A DNA stretch of 64,000 bases from Streptomyces triculaminicus (GCF_017349075.1 NZ_JAFMOF010000004.1:62001-126000); one strand, 5' to 3'; positions 1 to 9,391 are shown, numbered from the stretch's first letter. Numbers and translations are program-made. Notes: generated by a model from the sequence alone, not told the origin.

Positions 1-1694
1 GGACCGAAGCGCGCCGGGAGGAGGACGCGCGGCGCGACGGCTCCGTCCTGGGACACCGGATCCTGACGTATCTGACGACGACCGATCACAAGGTCATCGG
101 CAACATGTACCTGGTGACGGCGTTCGGCTTCTTCCTGCTGGGCGGCGTCCTGGCGATGCTGATGCGCGCGGAGCTGGCGCGGCCGGGGCTGCAGATCGTC
201 AGCGCCGGCCAGTACAACCAGCTGGTGACGATCCACGGCACCGTGATGATGCTGCTGTTCGCCACGCCCATGTTCGCGGGCTTCGCGAACGCCGTCATGC
301 CGCTGCAGATCGGCGCCCCCGACGTGGCCTTCCCCCGCCTGAACGCGCTCAGCTACTGGCTGTTCCTCTTCGGCGGGCTGACCGTGGTGTCCGGGTTCCT
401 GGTCCCCGGGGGCGCGGCGTCGTTCGGCTGGTTCGCCTACGCGCCGCTGAACAGCGCCGTCCGTACGCCCGGGGCGGGCGGCGATCTGTGGGCGATGGGG
501 CTGGTGGTGGCGGGGCTGAGCACCACGCTGGGGTCGGTGAACTTCGTCGCCACCATCGTGACCCTGCGCGCGCCGGGCATGACGATGTTCCGGATGCCCG
601 TCTTCACCTGGAACATCCTCTTCACCTCCATCCTCGCGCTGCTGGCCTTCCCGGTGCTGACGGCGGCGCTCCTGGCCCTGGAGGCGGACCGGAAGTTCGG
701 CGCCCATGTCTTCGACGCGGCGAACGGCGGGGCGCTGCTGTGGCAGCACCTGTTCTGGTTCTTCGGCCATCCCGAGGTCTACATCGTGGCGCTGCCGTTC
801 TTCGGGGTCATCACCGAGATCATCCCCGTCTTCAGCCGCAAGCCGCTCTTCGGCTACGCGGGCATGGTGGGGGCGACGATCGCCATCACCATGCTGTCGG
901 CCAGCGTCTGGGCGCACCACATGTTCGCGACCGGGGCGGTGCTGCTGCCGTTCTTCTCCCTGATGTCCTTCCTGATCGCCGTGCCCACGGGGGTGAAGTT
1001 CTTCAACTGGATCGGCACGATGTGGCAGGGCAGCCTCTCCTTCGAGACCCCGATGCTGTGGGCCGTCGGTTTTCTCGTCACCTTTCTGCTCGGCGGGCTC
1101 AGCGGGGTGCTGATCGCCTCCCCGCCCCTGGACTTCCAGGTCACCGACAGCTATTTCATCGTCGCCCACCTGCACTACGTGCTGTTCGGGACCGTCGTGT
1201 TCGCGATGTTCGGCGGGTTCTACTTCTGGTGGCCCAAATGGACCGGGCGCATGCTCGGCGAGCGCCTGGGGAAGGTGCACTTCTTCACGCTGTTCGCGGG
1301 CTTCCAGATCACCTTCCTCGTCCAGCACTGGCTCGGGGAGATGGGCATGCCGCGGCGCTACGCCGACTACCTGGCCGCCGACGGCTTCACGGTCCTCAAC
1401 ACCGTCTCCTCCATCGGCTCGTTCCTGCTCGGGCTGTCCACGCTGCCCTTCCTCTACAACGTCTGGCACACCGCGCGCCACGCGCCCGCGGTGGAGAGCG
1501 ACGATCCCTGGGGGTTCGGGCGGTCGCTGGAATGGGCGACGTCCTGCCCGCCGCCCCGCCACAACTTCGTCGCCCTGCCCCAGGTGCGTTCCGACTCCCC
1601 CGCCTTCGACCTGCACCACCCCGAGGCCGCGGCGCGCCCGCTCCCCGCGGGGGCCGGAACGACTCCCGGCATCTCACCGGAGAAGGGCTCATGA
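1..1694 (+). CDS. ctaD: Cytochrome c oxidase (aa3) subunit I, 5'-truncated by window edge
   Basis: Catalytic heme-copper subunit of the aa3 terminal oxidase, an integral membrane protein reducing O2 to water. The reading frame is open from nt 3 with no start codon before the conserved LTTTDHKVIG segment (nt about 69-98), so the true start lies left of the window. Heme-copper ligands are visible: HPEVY with its His at nt 768-770, the His-His pair at 915-920 and the HLHY motif at 1167-1175. Many hydrophobic helices fill the rest. The stop overlaps the next gene (ATGA). Because a lone qcrB faces it and ctaC/ctaE are not adjacent on this side, this may be an accessory paralogue rather than the core oxidase. 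Family assignment is certain; the paralogue status is inference. Confidence 0.96.
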   Translation, partial: TEARREEDARRDGSVLGHRILTYLTTTDHKVIGNMYLVTAFGFFLLGGVLAMLMRAELARPGLQIVSAGQYNQLVTIHGTVMMLLFATPMFAGFANAVMPLQIGAPDVAFPRLNALSYWLFLFGGLTVVSGFLVPGGAASFGWFAYAPLNSAVRTPGAGGDLWAMGLVVAGLSTTLGSVNFVATIVTLRAPGMTMFRMPVFTWNILFTSILALLAFPVLTAALLALEADRKFGAHVFDAANGGALLWQHLFWFFGHPEVYIVALPFFGVITEIIPVFSRKPLFGYAGMVGATIAITMLSASVWAHHMFATGAVLLPFFSLMSFLIAVPTGVKFFNWIGTMWQGSLSFETPMLWAVGFLVTFLLGGLSGVLIASPPLDFQVTDSYFIVAHLHYVLFGTVVFAMFGGFYFWWPKWTGRMLGERLGKVHFFTLFAGFQITFLVQHWLGEMGMPRRYADYLAADGFTVLNTVSSIGSFLLGLSTLPFLYNVWHTARHAPAVESDDPWGFGRSLEWATSCPPPRHNFVALPQVRSDSPAFDLHHPEAAARPLPAGAGTTPGISPEKGS

Positions 1695-2083
1695 AGACCG
1701 AGGCGTTGCTGTTCGCCGGGGTCGCCGGCTTCTTCCTCGTCACCGACGTCGGCTACGCCTGGTGGTCGGGCAGGGAACCCGCCGGCACCTCGGCGCTGAC
1801 GGTGTCCTTCATCATGGCGTCGCTGATCTGCTTCTTCTGCGCCACGAACTACCGCCGCCGCGGCCCCCGGCCGGAGGACCGGGGGGACGCCGCGGTGGCC
1901 GAGCGCGCGGGGCCGCTGGACTTCTTCCCGCCCCACAGCGTCTACCCCGTGCTCACGGCGGCCGGGGTCGCGCTGGTGGCCCTGGGGGTCGTCTTCGGCC
2001 TGTGGCTGTTCCTCATGGCCATGGGGATCCTCCTCGCCGGTGTGCTGGGCATGGCGTTCCAGTACGTCGGGCGGGAGACCTAA
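1691..2083 (+). CDS. ctaF: Cytochrome c oxidase subunit IV (actinobacterial CtaF type)
   Basis: A 130-aa protein whose ATG overlaps the ctaD stop (ATGA), indicating translational coupling. It has four hydrophobic segments in the CtaF arrangement: two near the N-terminus around a VGYAWWSG loop, then a polar linker, then two in the last 50 residues (from SVYPVLTAAGVAL). In actinobacteria CtaF is the small fourth subunit of the aa3 oxidase, usually directly downstream of ctaD, as here. Length and topology fit the family. It ends in a hairpin shared with the convergent qcrB gene. Confidence 0.9.
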   Translation: MKTEALLFAGVAGFFLVTDVGYAWWSGREPAGTSALTVSFIMASLICFFCATNYRRRGPRPEDRGDAAVAERAGPLDFFPPHSVYPVLTAAGVALVALGVVFGLWLFLMAMGILLAGVLGMAFQYVGRET

Positions 2084-2087
2084 AACC

Positions 2088-2106
2088 GCCCGCAGGGGGC
2101 GCGGGC
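2088..2106. terminator. Bidirectional hairpin between ctaF and qcrB
   Basis: Inverted repeat GCCCGC (2088-2093) and GCGGGC (2101-2106) with a 7-nt loop, sitting in the 23-bp gap between two convergent stop codons. There is no T-tract, which is common for actinobacterial terminators. It plausibly serves both genes. Confidence 0.55.
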
Positions 2107-3738
2107 TCACTCCTGGGGCTCCCTGGCCGGCGCGGCCAGCCGGCCGGCGATCAGCTCGCGCTGCTCGGCGGTGACGGGCATGTCCACCCGGTCGCGGTAG
2201 TACCAGGAACTCAGCGCCACCCGCAGCCGGTGGCGGCGGGTCAGGGGCGCCGGCCGATCGGGCAGCGGGCGGGGCATCTCGCGCACCATCAGCCGGTACC
2301 GCCGGCGGGGCGACAGCGGCCGGTGGCCCTCGCCGAGACCGCCGGAGACGCTCTGCTCGACCTCGCCGGTCTCCTCCCCCTCCTCGAGGCGCCGCCGGTC
2401 GCGGCCCTGCAGGGCCAGGCACAGCCGTTTGGTGACCACGAAGGCCAGGACCGGGCCGAGCACGACCAGCACCCGCAGGACGCGGGTGAGCTCCTCGACC
2501 GAGAGCCGGAAGGTGAGGGCGATGACGTCGTTGCCGCCGGCCACCAGCAACAGGGCGTAGCCGAGGACGGCCGCCACCCCGAAGGCGGTGCGGGTGGGGC
2601 GGTCGCGGGGCCGGTCGCACAGGTGGTGCTCGCTCGCGTCGCCCGTCACCCATTTCTCGAACAGCGGGTAGGCGTACAGGATCAGGAACAGCAGGCCCGG
2701 CAGGACGACGGCCGGCAGGAGGACGTTCCACATCAGCGTGTGGCCGGCCACCGCGCTCTCCCAGGGCGGCATCAGGCGCAGGGCGCCCTCGAGGAAGCCG
2801 ACGTACCAGTCGGGCTGGGCGTCGGTGGTGACCTGGTCCGCGCGGTAGGGGCCGTAGCTCCAGACCGGGTTGACCTGGGCGAGGGCCCCGAGGACGGTCA
2901 GCGACCCGGAGACCATGAAGAACAGGCCCGTGGACTTCATGGTGAACTGCGGGAACATCGGCTCCCCCACCGCGTTGCGGTTCGTCCTGCCCTGGTCGCT
3001 CCAGTGGGTGTGCTTGAGGTAGACCACCAGGAACAGGTGCAGGGCGACGAGCGCCAGCAGGACGCCGGGCACGAAGAACACGTGCACGATGTACAGCCGC
3101 GGGATGAAGCCCTCGCCGGGGAACGGCCCGTGCCAGATGAGGAAGCTCAGGTACGTGCCGACGACGGGGAGGGACATCACGATGGTGTTGGCGGTGCGCA
3201 GCCCGGTTCCGGAGAGCAGGTCGTCCGGCAGGGAGTAGCCGCAGAACCCCTCGAGGAGGGCGAGCAGGAAGAGGGTGACGCCGATCACCCAGTTCAGCTC
3301 GCGCGGCCTGCGGAAGGCCCCGGTGAAGAAGATCCGCAGCATATGGATTCCGGCGGCGGCCACGAACACCAGCGCCGCCCAGTGGTGCACCTGGCGGATG
3401 AGCAGGCCGCCGCGCACGTCGAAGCTGATGCGCAGCGTCGACGCGTACGCCTGGGTCGTCCGCAATCCCCGCAGCGGCCCGTACGCCCCGTCGTACACGG
3501 TCTGGACCATGCTGGCGTCGAAGAACAGGACGAGATAGCAGCCGGTGACGACGAGCACCACCAGGCTGTACAGGGCGATCTCCCCCAGCAGGTACGACCA
3601 GTGGCCGGGGAAGGCCTTGCGCAACAGGGCGCCGCCCGTCTCGGCGGCGGGAAAGCGCCGGTCCAGCGCCTCGAAGCCGGCCAGGGCCGCCTCCCGGGCC
3701 CGCCGGGCGACCCGCCCCCTCCGCTTCCCGAACAGCAT
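2107..3738 (-). CDS. qcrB: Cytochrome bc1 complex cytochrome b subunit
   Basis: Membrane diheme cytochrome b of the menaquinol-cytochrome c reductase, 543 aa. Start chosen at the ATG at 3738, preceded by an AGGGAG ribosome site. Candidate heme ligands are His118/119, His132, His219 and His234. The quinol-site PEWY motif appears as PDWY. The long C-terminal extension after the last helix, rich in Arg/Glu, matches actinobacterial QcrB. The usual qcrC and qcrA partners are absent: the gene stands alone, facing ctaD-ctaF and diverging from a decarboxylase. It may be a secondary copy that borrows QcrC/QcrA from the main operon; that is inference. Confidence 0.93.
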   Translation of the reverse strand: MLFGKRRGRVARRAREAALAGFEALDRRFPAAETGGALLRKAFPGHWSYLLGEIALYSLVVLVVTGCYLVLFFDASMVQTVYDGAYGPLRGLRTTQAYASTLRISFDVRGGLLIRQVHHWAALVFVAAAGIHMLRIFFTGAFRRPRELNWVIGVTLFLLALLEGFCGYSLPDDLLSGTGLRTANTIVMSLPVVGTYLSFLIWHGPFPGEGFIPRLYIVHVFFVPGVLLALVALHLFLVVYLKHTHWSDQGRTNRNAVGEPMFPQFTMKSTGLFFMVSGSLTVLGALAQVNPVWSYGPYRADQVTTDAQPDWYVGFLEGALRLMPPWESAVAGHTLMWNVLLPAVVLPGLLFLILYAYPLFEKWVTGDASEHHLCDRPRDRPTRTAFGVAAVLGYALLLVAGGNDVIALTFRLSVEELTRVLRVLVVLGPVLAFVVTKRLCLALQGRDRRRLEEGEETGEVEQSVSGGLGEGHRPLSPRRRYRLMVREMPRPLPDRPAPLTRRHRLRVALSSWYYRDRVDMPVTAEQRELIAGRLAAPAREPQE

Positions 3739-3933
3739 CGACCACGCTCCCTGCACCCCGAGTGCCCGCTGGCCGCGCGCCCCGCGGCCGATGGCCCTCG
3801 GCCATCGCAGGGAGTCCAGCACGGCCGCGCGCGCCAGTGCCGCATCCGGCGGCGGCCACCGCGCGGCGCTCACCCTGCCGGCCCAAGGCACGGCGGCTGT
3901 TTCACGCCGCGCTTCGGGGGGGAACCGCATCGC

Positions 3934-5400
3934 ATGGACCACTCTCGCGCACCGGTACTGGAAGCACTCTCCGCCTACACCCGGACCGGACAGGTCCCGT
4001 TCACCCCGCCGGGCCACAAACAGGGCCGCGGCACCGACCCCCGGGTGCGGGAGGTGCTGGGGGACGCGGTGTTCACCCACGACCTCCTGGCCGTCGGCGG
4101 CCTGGACGACCGGACGTCCTCGGGCCGGGTCCTGGAGCGGGCCGAGGCGCTGATGGCCGACGCGGTGGGGGCCGAGCACACCTTCTTCTCCACCTGCGGC
4201 AGTTCGCTGTCCGTCAAGGCGGCCATGCTGGCCGTCGCCGGTCCCCACGAGGAGCTGCTGATCGGCCGTGACGCCCACAAGTCGGTGGTGGCGGGGCTGA
4301 TCCTCTCGGGCGTACGCCCGGTGTGGGTCGACCCCCGCTGGGACGCCGAACTGCACCTGGCACATCCCCCGTCGCCCGCCGACTTCGAAGAGGCGTTCGA
4401 GCGTCATCCCGGTGCCCGGGGCGCCCTGGTCACCAGCCCGACGCCGTACGGCACCTGCGCGGACCTGGCGGCCCTGGCCGACGTCTGCCACCGGCGCGGC
4501 AAACCCCTCGTCGTCGACGAGGCGTGGGGCGCGCACCTGCCGTTCCATCCCTCGCTGCCGGCGTGGGCGATGGACGCGGGGGCGGACGTGTGCGTGACGA
4601 GCGCGCACAAGATGGGCTCCGGCCTGGAGCAGAGTTCGGTCTTCCACCTGCGCGGCGACCGCGTCGACGCCGACCGGCTCAGGGCCTGCGCGGACCTGCT
4701 GGACACCACCAGCCCGTCGGTCCTCGTCCACGCCGCGCTCGACGGCTGGCGGCGGCAGATGGTCCAGCACGGCCGGGACCTGTACGACCGCGCCCTGGCG
4801 CTCGCGGACATCGTCCGCACCCGGCTGGAGCGGATCGACGGGCTGCACGTGCACGGCCGCGAGGACTTCTGCGGCCCCGGCCGGGCCGCCGCCCTCGATC
4901 CCCTCCAGCTGGTCGTGGACGTCTCGGCGCTGGGCACCACCGGCTACCGTGCCGCCGACTGGCTTCGCGCCCAGCACCGGATGACCTCGCACGTCAGCGA
5001 CCACCGCCGGGTCAGCGCCCAGCTCACCCACGCCGACGACGAAGGGACCACGGGCGTCCTGGTCGAGGCCCTGCGCGACCTCTCCGGTCAGGCGTCGTCG
5101 CTGCGCACCACTCTCGACGTGGAGGTGCCCCCGCCGGCGGACCTGCGGCTGGAGCAGGCGGTGCTGCCCCGGGACGCCTTCTTCGGGCCCGCGGAGACGG
5201 TGCCCCGGGAGAAGGCCCGCGGCCGCATCTCGGCGGAGACGCTCACCCCGTATCCGCCCGGTATTCCGGCGGTCCTGCCCGGCGAGCGGTTCGACGCGGC
5301 GGTGCTGCGCTATCTGCGCACCGGAGTGGAGGCGGGCATGGTCGTCCCCGACGCCACCGACCCCGGGCTTGACGTCGTCAGGGTCGTCGCGGAGGAGTGA
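3934..5400 (+). CDS. Orn/Lys/Arg-type PLP-dependent decarboxylase
   Basis: A 488-aa fold-type I PLP enzyme. The N-terminus carries the family motif PGHKQGRG. The Schiff-base lysine is Lys226 in SAHKMGSG, preceded by the VVDEAWGAHLPFH segment that carries the PLP-binding Asp. The C-terminal domain (residues about 390-488) has the family's substrate-closing motif around TPYPPGIPAV. It lacks the N-terminal wing domain of large enterobacterial enzymes, as expected of the shorter actinobacterial/Bacillus SpeA-like type. The substrate (Arg, Lys or Orn) cannot be read from sequence. It is a single gene diverging from qcrB, with 195 bp of shared promoter region. Confidence 0.9.
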   Translation: MDHSRAPVLEALSAYTRTGQVPFTPPGHKQGRGTDPRVREVLGDAVFTHDLLAVGGLDDRTSSGRVLERAEALMADAVGAEHTFFSTCGSSLSVKAAMLAVAGPHEELLIGRDAHKSVVAGLILSGVRPVWVDPRWDAELHLAHPPSPADFEEAFERHPGARGALVTSPTPYGTCADLAALADVCHRRGKPLVVDEAWGAHLPFHPSLPAWAMDAGADVCVTSAHKMGSGLEQSSVFHLRGDRVDADRLRACADLLDTTSPSVLVHAALDGWRRQMVQHGRDLYDRALALADIVRTRLERIDGLHVHGREDFCGPGRAAALDPLQLVVDVSALGTTGYRAADWLRAQHRMTSHVSDHRRVSAQLTHADDEGTTGVLVEALRDLSGQASSLRTTLDVEVPPPADLRLEQAVLPRDAFFGPAETVPREKARGRISAETLTPYPPGIPAVLPGERFDAAVLRYLRTGVEAGMVVPDATDPGLDVVRVVAEE

Positions 5401-5419
5401 CCGCCGGCTCCCCCACGGT

Positions 5420-6502
5420 TCAGTCGGTGACCGTGGAGGGCGCGTCGGCGCAGAACTGCACCAGGCCCGCGCACACGTCCTTGGCGATCAGCTTCATCTC
5501 CGCCCACGGCGGCTGGAACTCGGTGCCCCACTCGATGGTGTAGGCGTGGATCTTCCCCTTGTCCGGGTCGACGATGTGCCGGGAGAAGGCGTAGTCGTCG
5601 CTGGTCCCGGCGGTGGGGTAGAGGTCGAAGGCCGGCTTGGCGGTGTACTGCTTGCCCCGTACGGCCTCCAGGGCCTCGGTGAAGTGCCGGGCGAGGCCGG
5701 ACGCGCTGTCGAGGTCGTCCTTGGGGACGAACTCGCGGTAGGCGGTGTCGCCGTCGACGCCGCGCGTCCCGTCGAAGGCGGAGTTCTGGAAGTTCATGTC
5801 CGGGTCGTCCGACTGGTTCTCGTCGTCGCCCCACACGTGCAGCATGTCCTCCGAGAAGCTGTGCACGTCCACGAACCACCGGGTGCGCGGGTACTCGTCC
5901 AGCAGCCACCGGACGTTGCGCGTCTCGGGCTCGGAGAACGGCCGGGGGCCCTGGTAGACCTGCGGGTCGCAGGGGTCGGCCGACACCCGGACGTCGGAGA
6001 GGGGCGAGAAGGCCGTGGCGAAGTCGAACAGGAAGTCGTAGTTGCGGTTGATGTCGACGCCCACGCAGTCGCCCACCCCGGTGGAGTACTCCGGGTTTCG
6101 GTTCTTGCGCCACATCGCCTTCACGGTCTGGCTGTACTGCCGGCCGTCCGGGTTGACCAGCGGGAAGACCACGATGTCCAGGCCCTCCAGCAGCGCGGCC
6201 ACCTGGGCCGCGGTGAACGTCTTGCCGCCGTAGACGAGGCCCGAGCCCGTGCTGTACGCCTCGAGCAGGTCGGCGGCGAAGAACACCAGGATCTCGCAGC
6301 TGCCCCACTCACGGGCGTGGACGCCCCCGATGAACACGGCGCAGTCCCGGGGCCCGCCGTCCGGGTCGGCCCGCAGGCGCAGCGCGTGGCAGGCGACTCC
6401 CTCGACGGACGTCTCGGGGAGGTCGATCAGCTCGCAGAGCGAGGGATACGCGCCCGAGAGGTTCACCAACGCGGAGTCGACTTCTGTGATGTTGAGGTAC
6501 AT
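5420..6502 (-). CDS. M14-family zinc metallocarboxypeptidase, catalytic domain only
   Basis: A 360-aa metallocarboxypeptidase. Zinc ligands are His62 and Glu65 (GVHAREW) and His214 (VDVHSF). The substrate-binding NRN motif is at 152-154 and the catalytic Glu is Glu324 in YTIEWGTE. Unlike secreted actinobacterial homologues it has no signal peptide and no N-terminal propeptide. Its ATG lies one base after the stop of a 110-aa gene whose product looks propeptide-like, with a GGGAGGG ribosome site inside that gene, so the two are a coupled pair. It probably trims C-terminal residues from peptides in the cytoplasm; the substrate is unknown. Confidence 0.9.
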   Translation of the reverse strand: MYLNITEVDSALVNLSGAYPSLCELIDLPETSVEGVACHALRLRADPDGGPRDCAVFIGGVHAREWGSCEILVFFAADLLEAYSTGSGLVYGGKTFTAAQVAALLEGLDIVVFPLVNPDGRQYSQTVKAMWRKNRNPEYSTGVGDCVGVDINRNYDFLFDFATAFSPLSDVRVSADPCDPQVYQGPRPFSEPETRNVRWLLDEYPRTRWFVDVHSFSEDMLHVWGDDENQSDDPDMNFQNSAFDGTRGVDGDTAYREFVPKDDLDSASGLARHFTEALEAVRGKQYTAKPAFDLYPTAGTSDDYAFSRHIVDPDKGKIHAYTIEWGTEFQPPWAEMKLIAKDVCAGLVQFCADAPSTVTD

Positions 6503-6503
6503 C

Positions 6504-6836
6504 TCAACCCTCCCGGCTCTGGTCCTTCACCTTCTGTCCGAGGCCGTGCGGGACGATGCCGGGGTCGGCGAAACGATCGCCGGTGCCGACCTCCTCCTGA
6601 CGGGCCCGGCCGATGGCGGTGGCGTCCCCGAGGACGTGCACGGCGACGTCCTCGCGCTCCAGGCCCAGGGCCTTCTCCTCGGTGACGAACGCCTCGATGC
6701 TCCTCTCGTCCCCGGGGCCGGGCGTGGGGGCGGGGCCCCCGCCGACGTCCAGCCGCTCGTCGCGCAGCAGATTGCGCAGTGCGCGGGTGTCGGCCGCCGT
6801 CACGCGCACATGAAGAATCTTTTCCTCACCGGCCAT
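6504..6836 (-). CDS. Small protein resembling a stand-alone M14 propeptide/inhibitor domain
   Basis: A 110-aa cytoplasmic protein with a good GGGAGG ribosome site. Its ILHVRV start, a basic helix (ADTRALRNLL), then a beta-rich SIEAFVTEEKA part and a VAVHVLGD strand, resemble the alternating beta-alpha pattern of N-terminal prodomains of actinobacterial zinc carboxypeptidases. It is directly upstream of, and coupled to, an M14 catalytic protein lacking such a prodomain. The resemblance is by eye; the function as chaperone or inhibitor of the carboxypeptidase is inference. The last 30 residues look disordered. Confidence 0.65.
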   Translation of the reverse strand: MAGEEKILHVRVTAADTRALRNLLRDERLDVGGGPAPTPGPGDERSIEAFVTEEKALGLEREDVAVHVLGDATAIGRARQEEVGTGDRFADPGIVPHGLGQKVKDQSREG

Positions 6837-6856
6837 GTCGGCCTCCCGGATCCCCT

Positions 6857-6886
6857 TGGAACCCCCACGTCTGGAACCCCCACGTC
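6857..6886. repeat. 15-bp perfect tandem duplication
   Basis: The unit TGGAACCCCCACGTC occurs twice in direct succession (6857-6871 and 6872-6886), just upstream of the propeptide-like gene on the minus strand. It lies in its probable promoter or 5' leader. No function can be assigned. Confidence 0.7.
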
Positions 6887-6960
6887 TCCTTCCTCCATCG
6901 TGCGCGGCGTGTCGCGCCGATGTCGAATCGTGCGCCCCGGGGCGGGGCGCACGACGCCGC

Positions 6961-7641
6961 TCAGCGGGGGTGTCCGGGCTCCTGCGCGGTCCCCTCTCCC
7001 CCGGTGTCGTCGGTCTCCGCCGACAGCTGGTGCTCGACGCTCACGACGCCGTCGACGCTCTGGCACAGCTGCACCAGGGCCGGCAGCAGGCTCCTGCGCC
7101 GCACCGAGCCGCTGAGCCGCACCTGCCCGAGGTTCACCTCGACGCCGACGGCCGAGGGCCGCTCGCCCAGGGTGCGCACGAGCACGTCCTCGATGATCTC
7201 CTCCCGGATGGCCCGGTCGGTCCGCAGGAAGACGCGCAGCAGATCGGCGCGGCTGACGAGACCCACCAGGCGCCCGTCGTCGTCCACCACCGGCAGCCGC
7301 TTGACGCGGTGCTCCTCCATGGCGCGGGCGGCCTCCACCACGCTCCACTCCGGCCGGGCGCAGACGGCCGGGCTGGTCATCAGCCCCTCGGCCGTGGTCG
7401 CCTCGTGCTTGGCGCGGACCCGCGGGTCCGGAGGGAACGGGGCGTCCGGCCGCCGTGACGCCTTGGCGAGCAGGTCCGCCTCGGAGACCACGCCCACCGG
7501 CCGGTCCTCGGCGTCCACGACCGGGACCGCGGTGATGTCGTGCTCGTGGAGGACGTGCACGATCTCCGTGAACTGGGTGCCGCGCTGGACCCGGACGACC
7601 GAACGGGTCATCAGATCACCGACGCTTCTGTGCTGCAACAT
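6961..7641 (-). CDS. CBS-pair plus BON domain protein
   Basis: A 226-aa soluble protein with two CBS domains (about residues 8-62, beginning VGDLMTRSVV, and 86-142, containing MTSPAVC) followed by a BON domain (about 148-215). CBS pairs bind adenine nucleotides and act as energy sensors; BON domains are associated with membrane or lipid interaction. This architecture is frequent in actinobacterial stress or dormancy regions, which fits the Usp and phosphoketolase genes elsewhere in the window. It is transcribed alone. A specific ligand cannot be stated. Confidence 0.88.
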   Translation of the reverse strand: MLQHRSVGDLMTRSVVRVQRGTQFTEIVHVLHEHDITAVPVVDAEDRPVGVVSEADLLAKASRRPDAPFPPDPRVRAKHEATTAEGLMTSPAVCARPEWSVVEAARAMEEHRVKRLPVVDDDGRLVGLVSRADLLRVFLRTDRAIREEIIEDVLVRTLGERPSAVGVEVNLGQVRLSGSVRRRSLLPALVQLCQSVDGVVSVEHQLSAETDDTGGEGTAQEPGHPR

Positions 7642-7873
7642 GTACCGGTCCCTCGGCGGAATGGCGATGACGTCGCGTCAAATCTAGGGCCCCGGCGCCT
7701 GCCGCGGCGCACGCCCTGCCACCGGCCGGGCGTATGACCGGGCTGTGGCGATCTTGTATCGGCGGCCGCCGACCCCTGCCGCGGCCTGCGCTCCCTCGGT
7801 TACTGTCCCGTTCGGCCCACTTCCGTCACGCCGCCGTCCCCGACGACGGCCCTCCGCGTTCCGAAAGGACGTC

Positions 7874-9383
7874 ATGCGCGCGTTGCTCCGCCGCCGGGCG
7901 ATATCGGCACTCGTCACGACCGCCGTCGCCGCCCCCGTGTTCCTCGCCGCCGCGGCCGCCCCCGCCGGCGCCCTGACCCCCCCTCCCCGAGGACCGGCAC
8001 AGACAGGCCGAACGCCTGGCGAAGAAGCTGGTCAAGGCCTCCTCCGGGAAGAGCGCCCACCGTCACCTCGAGGCGCTGCAGGACATCGCCGACGACCACG
8101 GCGGCAACCGCGCCGCGGGCACCGCCGGCCACAAGGCGTCCACCGAGTACGTCTACCGCCTGCTGAAGAAGGCCGGTTACGACGTCTCGTACCAGGACTT
8201 CGACTTCTACGAGTCCAAGACCCTGCGCGAGAAGCTGGGCGTGGTCTCCCCCGGCCCGCGCGAGATCAAGGTCGCCGCCTACGACTTCAGCGCGCCCTCG
8301 CCCCAGGGCGGCCTGAAGGCCGCGCTCGCCGCGCCGCGCGTCGACGACACGCCCGGCTGCGGCCTGGACGACTACGCCGCCGGCGACTTCAAGGGCAGGA
8401 TCGCCCTCGTCAAGCGCGGCGCCTGCACCTTCCAGCAGAAGGAGGAGGTCGCCGCCAAGGCGGGCGCGGTCGGCCTGATCCTCTACAACCACTCCGGCAC
8501 CGCTCCCGTGCACGGCACGGTCGAGGACCCGGCCAAGGCCCACATCCCGGCCGGCGGCGTCTCCCTGGCCGACGGCGAGGCCCTGGCCGCCGCGGTCGCC
8601 AAGGGCGAGGTGACCGTCTCCCTGGACGTCGCCACCGAGGCGACCAAGGTCCGCACCCGCAACGTGATCGCCGAGACCCGGGGCGGCAGCGCCGACCACG
8701 TCGTGACGCTCGGCAGCCACCTGGACTCGGTGCCCGAGGGCCCGGGCATCAACGACAACGGCTCCGGCTCGGCCGGCCTCCTGGAGGTCGCGCTCAAGCT
8801 CGCCCAGGAGACCCGCAAGCCCGGTGGGAAGCCGGCCAACAAGGTGCGCTTCGCCTGGTGGTCGGCCGAGGAGCGGGGCCTGCTGGGGTCGAAGTACTAC
8901 GTCTCCCAGCTGAGCGAGAAGCAGCGCAAGCAGATCGCGCTGTACCTCAACTTCGACATGATCGCCTCGCCCAACCCGGTGCAGTTCGTCTACGACGGCG
9001 ACGACTCCGACCACAAGGGCTCGGGCCCCGGCCCCAAGGGGTCCGCGCAGATCGAGCGCCTGATCAACGGCTTCCTGGACCGCAAGGGCGCGCCCCACGA
9101 GGGCACCGACTTCGACGGCCGCTCCGACTACGGCCCGTTCATCGCGACCGGCATCCCGGCGGGCGGCACCTTCACCGGCGCCGAGGGCGTCAAGACCCCG
9201 GAGCAGGCCGCCCGGTACGGCGGCACCGCGGGCGTCGCCTACGACCGCAACTACCACGGCGCCGGCGACACCCTCGCCAACATCGACCGCAAGGCGTTCG
9301 ACACCAACATCGACGTCATCGCCCACGCGGTCGGCATCTACGCCCACGACCTGAGCTCGCTGGACGAGCCGGTCAAGGACTAG
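7874..9383 (+). pseudogene. Secreted M28 aminopeptidase with PA domain, frameshifted in a C7 tract
   Basis: Residues 1-35 form a clear Sec signal peptide (MRALLRRR, then hydrophobic core, ending AGALTP) read from ATG 7874, which has an AAAGGAC ribosome site. The mature protein (starting LPEDRHRQ) continues in another frame. Removing one C from the run at 7977-7983 joins them into a 502-aa protein. It has a PA domain (about residues 130-220) and an M28 domain with metal-binding motifs GSHLDSV, GINDNGSG and SAEERGLLGS, ending TLANIDRKAFD-like as in Streptomyces secreted aminopeptidases. A downstream GTG/ATG could give only a leaderless fragment. Either a real loss-of-function or phase-variable indel, or a homopolymer sequencing error. 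A strong terminator follows. Confidence 0.85.
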
Positions 9384-9391
9384 CACCACCG

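Noticed and set aside
488..2083. Long ORF (531 codons) overlapping ctaD in another frame
   Set aside because: Its N-terminal 400 residues are Arg/Ala/Gly-rich out-of-frame translation of ctaD; only the last 130 residues, starting at ATG 1691, are the real ctaF.
1762..3930. Extended upstream part of the decarboxylase reading frame
   Set aside because: It is the out-of-frame shadow of ctaF and qcrB; homology of the decarboxylase starts at ATG 3934.
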